The notes below the pieces were generated by a model. The model was not told where the DNA came from and searched no databases. It worked only from the letters and a program-made list of their open reading frames with translations. From Clostridia bacterium (GTDB taxonomy: Bacteria > Bacillota > Clostridia > Christensenellales > DTU072), in assembly GCA_028699795.1 (NCBI GenBank), contig JAQVTZ010000101.1, positions 1 to 6,798 of the forward strand: a DNA stretch of 6,798 nt, given 5' to 3'. Position numbers and translations under genes: made by a program. This document shows, in pieces, positions 1-5,177 of this stretch (positions within the stretch are counted from its first letter, which is position 1; each line of letters starts with the position of its first letter).

Positions 1-157
1 CAAAATATCTTCGTGAAATTGTGTTCTACTTTTTATTTCGTATTACCACTCGTTTTCTATTTAAAGATATTTTTCTAATTCATTAGATCTATTTAAAAGT
101 TATGCAGTTGTCAAGGTGCCGTTTGCCGCATCTGCGGGTTTGTCACGCGGAGTGACT
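1..157 (-). other. rRNA-operon spacer, probable 23S rRNA leader
   Basis: On the minus strand this stretch directly follows tRNA-Ile. It reads first through two small hairpins: GTCAC/GTGAC arms at 142-146 and 152-156, and CCGC/GCGG at 126-137. It then reaches CACCTTGACAACTGCATAA at about 102-119. That motif closely matches the CCTTGAAAACTGxATA sequence that in Firmicutes rRNA operons lies in the 16S-23S spacer a short way before 23S rRNA. The remainder (1-100) is AT-rich with no open frame, as expected of spacer. The motif match is seen; that a 23S gene starts just beyond base 1 is inferred. The conserved 23S 5' sequence is not reached. Confidence 0.6.
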
Positions 158-234
158 TGGTAGGCTGAAGTGGGCTCGAACCACCGACCTCGCGCTTATC
201 AGGCGCGTGCTCTAACCTGCTGAGCTACCAGCCT
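158..234 (-). tRNA. tRNA-Ile (anticodon GAT)
   Basis: A 77-nt cloverleaf on the minus strand. The acceptor stem AGGCTGG pairs with TCAGCCT (last pair G-T). The D arm is GCTCAGCAGGTTAGAGC, and the anticodon loop CTGATAA gives GAT. The T arm GGTGG-TTCGAGC-CCACT has one wobble pair. Discriminator A is followed by an encoded CCA (158-160). Only 5 bases separate it from the upstream tRNA-Ala, so the two are surely co-transcribed. The Ala-Ile pair is the standard tRNA pair of bacterial 16S-23S spacers. Confidence 0.97.
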
Positions 235-239
235 ATGAT

Positions 240-315
240 TGGTGGAGATAAGCGGGCTCGAACCGCTGACCCCCTGCTTGCAAAGCAGGTGCTCTACCAG
301 CTGAGCTATACCCCC
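240..315 (-). tRNA. tRNA-Ala (anticodon TGC)
   Basis: A 76-nt cloverleaf on the minus strand. The acceptor stem GGGGGTA pairs with TATCTCC through two G-T wobbles. It has a D arm GCTCAGCTGGTAGAGC, an anticodon loop TTTGCAA giving TGC, a T loop TTCGAGC, and an encoded CCA at 240-242. It is the first gene of the transcript: the promoter at 358-386 predicts a start near 350 and a leader of roughly 35 bases. The order Ala then Ile is the reverse of the Escherichia coli and Bacillus spacer order but is known in clostridial rRNA operons. Confidence 0.97.
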
Positions 316-357
316 GAGTCCGCGACGCTAAGGGCCATCTTTTACGATAGCTTGATT

Positions 358-386
358 ATGATACCATTCCGCCGTAGTATTGTCAA
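358..386 (-). promoter_or_regulatory. Sigma-A-type promoter of the tRNA-Ala/tRNA-Ile transcript
   Basis: On the minus strand there is a perfect -35 box TTGACA (381-386), a 17-base spacer and a -10 box TATCAT (358-363, 5 of 6 consensus). It sits about 43 bases upstream of tRNA-Ala and points at it. This strength and spacing are typical of stable-RNA promoters. Its presence directly before the tRNAs means they do not depend on transcription from a 16S gene further upstream. Confidence 0.8.
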
Positions 387-485
387 TTGTTTACGCCTAC
401 TTTTTTGCTAATTTTTTGAAATTAAACAAGCCGCCGCTTTTTCGAAGTTAGCATGTGTTCTTTGTATATAATATATAAAATAGAT

Positions 486-534
486 AATATTATCCTTATT
501 ATATCTACATTATTCTTTCCGTACGGATAATATT
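486..534 (-). repeat. AT-rich inverted repeat spanning the 3' end of yfcE
   Basis: Ten-base arms AATATTATCC (486-495) and GGATAATATT (525-534) are perfect complements with a 29-base loop that contains the yfcE stop codon. Two short palindromes overlap the arms: GATAATATTATC (483-494) and TCCGTACGGA (518-527). There is no good T-tract after the stem in the yfcE direction, so it is at best a weak 3'-end structure and may be chance in AT-rich sequence. Confidence 0.3.
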
Positions 535-1073
535 TCTAGCCTGTCTATTTGCATCCCGTCAAGAGTTTTGAGAGTAACAAAACTACTTTCTATTGTAAGA
601 TAGCTTTTTGGGGTGCCGTTTTTGGGAAGAGACACCGAGCCGGGGTTGCCCACGATGCCGCCGTCTTCTCGCCGCTCTAAAAACCCCGTATGGATATGCC
701 CGAACAAAAACACCTCACCACAATCGGGCGGGTAAGCATGGTTATCATAAAGGTGCCCGTGCGTTATCGTGAGCGTCTTGCCCTCCCCGATATCCAGATT
801 GGCGTACCCTTGATGAAACTTGAACTCCGACACCATCTCGTCTACCTCGCTGTCGCAATTGCCTTTGATGACAAAAAGCTTATCTTTATAATGATTCAAA
901 AGATTCGCAAGCGCCATGGGGTCGTACCCCTCGGTAAGCGGATTGCGCGGGCCATGGTAGTATAAATCGCCCAACAAAACAAGCTTATCCGCTTTCTCTT
1001 TTTCAAACCGCTCCAAAAGCAGTTTCCCGTTTTCCAATGAACCATGTAAATCTGATGCGACAAGTATTTTCAT
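510..1073 (-). CDS. yfcE: YfcE-type metallophosphoesterase (phosphodiesterase)
   Basis: A 187-residue cytosolic enzyme, the same size as Escherichia coli YfcE (184). All five metallophosphatase blocks are visible: DLHG with D8 and H10, GD at 35-36, GNCD at 71-74 (N72, D74), THGH at 104-107, and GHIH at 125-128. GNPGS (142-146) is a YfcE/MJ0936 subfamily mark. These residues bind two divalent metals and hydrolyse phosphodiester bonds. Family members act on model substrates and the physiological substrate is unknown. The ATG at 1073 is preceded by AAGG (1080-1083) with a 6-base spacer, and a clear promoter lies at 1108-1136, so the gene is probably transcribed alone. It has no signal peptide. 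The family assignment is firm; the symbol rests on homology to the E. coli gene, and the cellular role is not shown by the sequence. Confidence 0.93.
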   Translation of the reverse strand: MKILVASDLHGSLENGKLLLERFEKEKADKLVLLGDLYYHGPRNPLTEGYDPMALANLLNHYKDKLFVIKGNCDSEVDEMVSEFKFHQGYANLDIGEGKTLTITHGHLYDNHAYPPDCGEVFLFGHIHTGFLERREDGGIVGNPGSVSLPKNGTPKSYLTIESSFVTLKTLDGMQIDRLEILSVRKE

Positions 1074-1107
1074 ATTTTACCTTAAAGTTTTCCAGTTTTT
1101 CTTTCTT

Positions 1108-1136
1108 ATTATACTATAACCTGTTATTGTAATCAA
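1108..1136 (-). promoter_or_regulatory. Promoter of the yfcE-type gene
   Basis: On the minus strand there is a -35 box TTGATT (1131-1136, 4 of 6), a 17-base spacer and a perfect -10 box TATAAT (1108-1113). The predicted start is near 1101, leaving a leader of about 28 bases that ends in the AAGG ribosome site before the ATG at 1073. No repressor site or riboswitch is visible. Confidence 0.75.
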
Positions 1137-1199
1137 GTTAAGGTATCGCTATCGCTCTAAAATGATATATAACGCGATATCCATATTTGTAATTTGTAC

Positions 1200-1436
1200 A
1201 TTGTAATTTGGGTACCTCTATTTAGCCCCTCGCTTGGCATTTTAGGTTTGTAGCATCTTATATTGCAAACCCAAAATGCAAACGCTATTCGGTAATTTCG
1301 GCGCCTTTTCGGCATAAAACCGCCTAATTTCCTCGATAATAGCGCTGCTATTACCTTCGTCAAAACGGCGTTTTTCTACTCGAAAATCCATCCGAAATTC
1401 CTCGAAGGTGCTAAATAGAGGTTCCCAATTTGTAAT
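1200..1436. mobile_element. MITE-like element with terminal inverted repeats
   Basis: The core arms 1208-1226 and 1410-1428 are inverted copies matching at 18 of 19 bases, sharing ACCTCTATTTAGC. Looser pairing extends inward to 1230/1406 and outward to 1200/1436, giving an element of about 221-237 bp. An 11-base direct repeat ATTTGTAATTT lies at 1185-1195 and 1428-1438. The right copy overlaps the right arm, so it is not a clean target duplication. The element is too short for a transposase. It sits between divergently transcribed genes (yfcE to the left, purC to the right), a usual place for MITEs and other interspersed repeats. The arms are seen; mobility is inferred and needs other copies to prove it. 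Confidence 0.5.
1242..1391 (-). CDS. Small open frame inside the inverted-repeat element, function unknown
   Basis: A 49-codon frame starts with ATG at 1389-1391 and stops with TAA at 1242-1244. AGGA stands 7 bases before the ATG, an acceptable ribosome site. The translation looks protein-like and charged: it begins MDFRVEKRRFDEGNSSAIIE, continues EIRRFYAEKAPKLPN, and ends in LGLQYKMLQT. The same frame is open upstream for 17 more codons through the right inverted-repeat arm (to 1442), reading WEPLFSTFEEFR. It may be a real small protein, the decayed 3' part of a longer gene, or a passenger of the repeat element. I recognise no family. A longer frame on the same strand (1157-1363) has a much less protein-like translation and is disfavoured. 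Confidence 0.3.
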   Translation of the reverse strand: MDFRVEKRRFDEGNSSAIIEEIRRFYAEKAPKLPNSVCILGLQYKMLQT

Positions 1437-1454
1437 TTTTATTTATCCATAACT

Positions 1455-1485
1455 CCACCCTCCACCCTCCACCCTCCACCCTCCA
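1455..1485. repeat. CCACCCT tandem repeat (4 copies), G-quadruplex pattern on the minus strand
   Basis: Four exact copies of the 7-mer CCACCCT occupy 1455-1482, followed by a partial CCA. Read on the minus strand, 1458-1481 is four GGG runs separated by identical TGGA loops, which satisfies the standard G3-loop-G3 quadruplex pattern. A further CCCC run lies at 1488-1491. The array is between the inverted-repeat element and purC, about 175 bases before the purC start. Copy number in such arrays often varies by replication slippage. Confidence 0.85.
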
Positions 1486-1659
1486 AACCCCACACTCACT
1501 CGCTACGGTGCAATTACTATATTTAGACGAATCTTTTACTCTAGTTTAGCTATGGGGCAAGTCGTTTTGTTTGCTTTATTAGAGGGCTTTGTGCTATCGT
1601 TGTAATGTAACAACAATGCTTTATTTTCGCTTTACCGTATTTTTTAAGGAGCCAATCGA
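1486..1659 (+). other. purC upstream region without a recognised control element
   Basis: This stretch should contain the purC promoter, but I find no convincing -35/-10 pair. The best candidate, TTGCTT near 1571 with CTATCG 17 bases on, is poor. The purine riboswitch core is not recognisable. A small inverted repeat GTTGT/ACAAC (1599-1603 and 1610-1614) lies about 45 bases before the start codon and could be an operator half-pair or chance. The purC ribosome site AAGGAG is at 1646-1651, 8 bases from the ATG. Confidence 0.3.
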
Positions 1660-2376
1660 ATGGAAAAAACAGTACAGCTCTACGAGGGCAAAGCCAAAAA
1701 AGTTTTTGCAACCACCGACCCCGATGTCGTGATGGTGCAGTACAAAGACGACGCTACCGCGTTTAACGGCCTCAAAAAGGGTCAGATTGCGGGCAAAGGA
1801 ATCGTCAATAACCGTTGTTCGAATATGCTTTTCCGCATGCTCGAGACCAAAGGTATTCCTACCCACTATATCGAAGAAATTTCACCTACCGAAACTTTTG
1901 TAAAAAAGGTGCAGATTGTACTTCTCGAGGTCATTGTACGCAATGTTGCAGCGGGTAGTCTTTCCAAGCGTCTTGGCATTCCCGAAGGAACGGTGTTGCC
2001 TCAGGTCGTATTGGAATTTTCTTATAAAGACGACGCGTTGGGCGATCCGATGATTAACGATTATCACGCGCTTGCGATGGGGCTTGCCACGCCCGAAGAG
2101 ATTGCCAAAATCAAAGAAATGGCTTTTAAAGTCAATGGCATCTTAATTGATTTCTTCAAAAAGCTGAATATCGACCTTATCGATTTTAAGTTGGAATTCG
2201 GTAGATACAAGGGCGACATTATTCTTGCGGATGAGATTTCGCCGGATACCTGCAGATTTTGGGACTCGACAACCAAAGAAAAGCTGGACAAAGACCGTTT
2301 TCGCCGTGATATGGGCGGCGTAGAAAATGCCTACCAAGAAGTGATGTCCAGACTGTCGGACAAATTGGGGAAATAA
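1660..2376 (+). CDS. purC: Phosphoribosylaminoimidazole-succinocarboxamide synthase (SAICAR synthetase)
   Basis: A 238-residue cytosolic enzyme of normal bacterial length that joins CAIR and aspartate using ATP to give SAICAR in de novo purine synthesis. Visible family marks in order: YEGKAKKV (8-15, nucleotide-binding loop), KDDATAFNG (29-37), GKG and NN (45-51), [12 protein letters not shown] (90-101), DPMINDYHA (129-137), LIDFKLEFG (173-181), [14 protein letters not shown] (189-202) and [11 protein letters not shown] (209-219). The start is fixed by AAGGAG at 1646-1651. One oddity: the first family signature normally has Pro two residues before the Glu (for example IPLEV), whereas here it is Leu88 (codon CTT, one base from CCT). 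All other core blocks are intact, so the enzyme is probably active. It is followed after 72 bases by purF with no terminator between, so the two form an operon. Confidence 0.97.
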   Translation: MEKTVQLYEGKAKKVFATTDPDVVMVQYKDDATAFNGLKKGQIAGKGIVNNRCSNMLFRMLETKGIPTHYIEEISPTETFVKKVQIVLLEVIVRNVAAGSLSKRLGIPEGTVLPQVVLEFSYKDDALGDPMINDYHALAMGLATPEEIAKIKEMAFKVNGILIDFFKKLNIDLIDFKLEFGRYKGDIILADEISPDTCRFWDSTTKEKLDKDRFRRDMGGVENAYQEVMSRLSDKLGK

Positions 2377-2448
2377 ACAGTTAGGAAACAAGTGTTATGG
2401 GAAAACCACAACGCTTTTTTCTTTTCAGTAATGATACGGAGTTCTCTT

Positions 2449-3882
2449 ATGAAAGATACTATCATCGTGACGGAAAAAGAGTTTGGAATACATGAAGAAT
2501 GCGGTATTTTCGGCGTATCCTCTCTGACGAAACAAAACCTTGCCCAAGACATTTATTACGGGCTTTTCGCACTGCAGCATCGCGGGCAAGAGAGCGCGGG
2601 CATCGCCGTGTCCTACGAAAAAAACAGGATTGCCTATTATAAGAATATGGGACTTGTCAACGATGTGTTCGGTACGGAAGAGCTTGCCTTGTTGCCCGCA
2701 AGCCAAACGGGAATCGGACATGTGCGTTACAGCACGACAGGCAGCAGCAATGTTGTTAACGCCCAGCCCGTGGTATTTTACGGCAGGTACGGCCGCTTGG
2801 CGCTAGCCCACAACGGCAATATCGTCAATGCCGATATCATTCGCGAAAGGATGATTAAGGCGGGACACATCTTCCAAAGTTCAATCGATTCCGAAGTTTT
2901 GGCGGCGCTTGTCAATCACTATGCGACAGATTCGTTATTGCAAGGCATTACGAAAGCCTGCGAAGATATTTTGGGGGCTTACGCCTTTGTCATTATGTCG
3001 GAAGGCACTCTTTATGCGGTACGCGATACCCGTGGCATGAAACCGCTCGTAATGGGCGAAAAGGACGGAATGATTTTGTTTGCAAGCGAATCTTGCGCAA
3101 TCGACGCCGTAGACGCCCGCGTCATCCGCGATGTGGCGCCCGGCGAAATTGTCAAAGTGAATCCCGACGGTACCACGGAAAGCGTGTTTTTGTCCAATGT
3201 TCAAAAGAAATCTTGTATTTTTGAATATGTTTACCTTGCGAGAAGTGACTCCGTCATAGACAATGTCAGCGTGTATGAAGCCCGTTACCAATGTGGTAAA
3301 CTACTTGCGGAGCTCCACAAAATAGACGCCGATATCGTCGCGGGCGTGCCAGACAGCGCCATTGTATGCGCCCGCGGATACAGCGAAACCAGCGGTATCC
3401 CCTATGTGGATGCCTTATCCAAAAACAGGTATGTGGGACGCTCTTTTATCCAACCCAGCCAGTCGATGCGCGAAAGCAGTGTAAAAATTAAGCTGAACGC
3501 CTTCCGTTCCAACATCAAAGGGAAGAGGTTGATTTTAATAGATGATTCGATTGTGCGCGGCACAACCAGTAAAAAGATTATCAAGCTCTTGCGCCAAAAT
3601 GGTGTGAAAGAAGTGCATATGCTTGTTGCCTCGCCCATCGTCAAGTTCCCTTGTTATTTCGGTGTGGATATGCAAACAAAAGAACAGCTAATTGGCGGAT
3701 TCCAAAACGAAGAAGCGATTTGCGCCGAAATCGGCGCGGACAGCCTGCATTATATTCCGCTCGAATTGCTGAAGAGCGCGTGCGGATGTAAAAACGATGA
3801 TTATTGTGTTGCCTGTTTCGATGGCAATTATCCGTACGAACTAGACGAAATCCATTGTGGGAATCACATCTTAGAGAATTGA
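2449..3882 (+). CDS. purF: Amidophosphoribosyltransferase (glutamine PRPP amidotransferase)
   Basis: A 477-residue enzyme that makes 5-phosphoribosylamine from PRPP and glutamine, the committed and feedback-controlled first step of purine synthesis. The N-terminal Ntn-hydrolase glutaminase domain begins at C18 after a 17-residue propeptide (EECGIFGV), with LQHRGQESAG (42-51), HNGN (121-124) and TRGMKP (194-199). The phosphoribosyltransferase domain carries the PRPP loop LILIDDSIVRGTTS (361-374). C256, C402, C453 and C456 match the [4Fe-4S] ligands of Bacillus subtilis PurF, so it belongs to the oxygen-labile, propeptide-processed class. The frame is open upstream to a GTG at 2392, but the ATG at 2449 has GGAG 7 bases before it (2438-2441) and gives a sensible propeptide, so I chose it. 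The gene ends 22 bases before a strong terminator. AMP/GMP inhibition is known for the family. Confidence 0.97.
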   Translation: MKDTIIVTEKEFGIHEECGIFGVSSLTKQNLAQDIYYGLFALQHRGQESAGIAVSYEKNRIAYYKNMGLVNDVFGTEELALLPASQTGIGHVRYSTTGSSNVVNAQPVVFYGRYGRLALAHNGNIVNADIIRERMIKAGHIFQSSIDSEVLAALVNHYATDSLLQGITKACEDILGAYAFVIMSEGTLYAVRDTRGMKPLVMGEKDGMILFASESCAIDAVDARVIRDVAPGEIVKVNPDGTTESVFLSNVQKKSCIFEYVYLARSDSVIDNVSVYEARYQCGKLLAELHKIDADIVAGVPDSAIVCARGYSETSGIPYVDALSKNRYVGRSFIQPSQSMRESSVKIKLNAFRSNIKGKRLILIDDSIVRGTTSKKIIKLLRQNGVKEVHMLVASPIVKFPCYFGVDMQTKEQLIGGFQNEEAICAEIGADSLHYIPLELLKSACGCKNDDYCVACFDGNYPYELDEIHCGNHILEN

Positions 3883-3903
3883 CTTTTTATTGAATATATC
3901 AAC

Positions 3904-3931
3904 AAAAGGCGCCTGAACAGGCGCCTTTTTT
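3904..3931 (+). terminator. Rho-independent terminator of purC-purF, probably bidirectional
   Basis: AAAAGGCGCCTG and CAGGCGCCTTTT form a perfect stem around a tiny loop, followed on the plus strand by six T (3926-3931). It lies 22 bases after the purF stop and 21 bases beyond the stop of the convergent repeat-protein gene. On the minus strand the same stem is followed by TTTTG, a shorter tract, so it can serve both converging operons but should be stronger for purF. Confidence 0.93.
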
Positions 3932-3951
3932 GCAATGATTTATTATATATT

Positions 3952-5163
3952 TTATGGCAAACAGTAATAGAACTTGAACACGGTCGACCCGTCACCCAAG
4001 ATGTACCCTTCGGTATAATTGAAAATGTTGGAATTGTCAAAGTCGTACCCCGTAAAGGTTTTGGGAGAGATTGCTCTATAAGCGTCTGTTGTACCTTGCA
4101 ATATCTCGGTTTCATTGTTATCCCGCACAAATACTCCTTGGCTGTCCTCGAAATAATACTCTATTTTGTATTCAGTGTCCGTCCTTACGCTCCATTTCGC
4201 ATAGAGGGTCAAGCCGTCTAACGGCATCGTATCGAACACATAGGGTACGCTGTCGTCACTAAAATTTTCGTACCAGTATTCGAAATCATAACCCGGCCTT
4301 ACGGTGACGGGAATTTGTAGGGCGGAAATATCCGACTCGTACGAGGCAACCATCGTTTCGATGGAAGAACCGCCGTTTGTGATAAATTCTAGGGGGTACT
4401 CATTGGCGACCCATCCCGCGTAAAGAACAAGATTGGAGGCGGGCATCGGTGTCCCCGTGACAACTTCGTTTGTGAAAGTTTGTTCGGTATACCAACCGGT
4501 AAAGGTATAACCGGTTCTTGTTCCTGTTAAGTCATGAAGTGTAAGCGGACTGTTATAAACCACTTGCGAATCTGTTGTTTGATCTGCCCAAGCGTTTATT
4601 GTTCTTAAACTGTATTGATTGATACTCCATTTTGCATAGATTGTAATGTTTTCAGCGGGCATCAGGGATAAATTTACAGATTGGGTGCAGGCCTCATCGT
4701 AATACCAGTTTACAAAACTATAGCCTGTCCGTTGCGGTGAGGGAATACTGAAATTTGCATCATAATATAGGCTGTAGTTTGCAGCGGGCGTAGCTTCGTA
4801 ATTGGGATACGCCGTCACGGTGTAGCTGTTGATACTCCATAGCGCATACATTTTTATGTCGCAAGAAACCGTCTCGCCTTGTTCGACTTTGAGACTGCCG
4901 TTTTCATCATAATACCAACCCATGAAAGAATATCCGGTGCGCGTGAGCGTGGGCAAACTGATTTGTTCATCTGCCGCAAGTGTCGCTTGCGCATATTGCT
5001 CGTCTAAATTGATATATTCTACCTTAAAGTATCCTTCTGCATTGGTTGGATACAAGCTGTCTCTCGTATATTTAACAAGAAAAACGAGTAAAGCAGCTGC
5101 GATTAAGCTTATGATGACGGTAACGACCGTGACAATAAAGCGTCTTTCGGCTGAATTGTGCAT
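3952..5163 (-). CDS. Membrane-anchored InlB-B-type repeat surface protein
   Basis: A 403-residue protein. Residues 9-30 are one hydrophobic segment preceded by ERR and with no clear cleavage site, so it is probably an uncleaved signal anchor with the C-terminal bulk outside. Four repeats of about 70 residues follow (45-111, 112-182, 183-254, 255-327), each with a core like RTGYSFMGWYYDE and an end like LYAKWSIN. This is the Listeria-Bacteroides (InlB B / Flg_new) repeat pattern. The last part (328-403) starts EYKIEYYFEDSQGVF and ends FKFYY, like the MucBP-type unit that often caps such arrays. There is no LPXTG motif and no enzyme domain. Such repeats are found in surface and adhesion proteins; the ligand is unknown. 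The start is fixed by AGGAGG at 5172-5177, 8 bases from the ATG. The gene is probably made with the upstream repeat protein. Confidence 0.85.
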   Translation of the reverse strand: MHNSAERRFIVTVVTVIISLIAAALLVFLVKYTRDSLYPTNAEGYFKVEYINLDEQYAQATLAADEQISLPTLTRTGYSFMGWYYDENGSLKVEQGETVSCDIKMYALWSINSYTVTAYPNYEATPAANYSLYYDANFSIPSPQRTGYSFVNWYYDEACTQSVNLSLMPAENITIYAKWSINQYSLRTINAWADQTTDSQVVYNSPLTLHDLTGTRTGYTFTGWYTEQTFTNEVVTGTPMPASNLVLYAGWVANEYPLEFITNGGSSIETMVASYESDISALQIPVTVRPGYDFEYWYENFSDDSVPYVFDTMPLDGLTLYAKWSVRTDTEYKIEYYFEDSQGVFVRDNNETEILQGTTDAYRAISPKTFTGYDFDNSNIFNYTEGYILGDGSTVFKFYYCLP

Positions 5164-5171
5164 CTTTGACG

Positions 5172-5177
5172 CCTCCT
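5172..5177 (-). promoter_or_regulatory. Ribosome site overlapping the upstream stop codon
   Basis: A perfect AGGAGG on the minus strand, 8 bases before the ATG at 5163, overlaps the TAG stop (5176-5178) of the preceding gene by two bases. Ribosomes finishing the MBG-repeat protein therefore stop on the start site of the InlB-repeat gene, an arrangement that favours translational coupling and roughly matched output. There is no room for a separate promoter in the 12-base gap. Confidence 0.85.

Noticed and set aside
126..156. Hairpins just after tRNA-Ile as a possible terminator
   Set aside because: Neither stem is followed by a T-tract on the minus strand, and conserved 23S-leader sequence continues beyond them, so processing structures are more likely than termination.
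690..965. 91-codon plus-strand frame opposite yfcE
   Set aside because: It is a shadow of a conserved metallophosphoesterase on the other strand, with no family motif or ribosome site of its own.
1157..1363. 68-codon minus-strand frame with an ATG start
   Set aside because: It overlaps the inverted-repeat element in a different frame from the protein-like one. Its translation is rich in Cys, Arg and Trp with no recognisable pattern, and it ends in the flanking AT-rich repeats.
1455..1482. CRISPR-like array
   Set aside because: The units are 7 bases with no spacers between them, so this is a simple tandem repeat. No cas gene is present.
2392..2448. Upstream extension of purF from a GTG start (19 extra residues)
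   Set aside because: No ribosome site is positioned for the GTG. The ATG at 2449 has GGAG at 7 bases and gives a 17-residue propeptide before the catalytic Cys, in line with the family.
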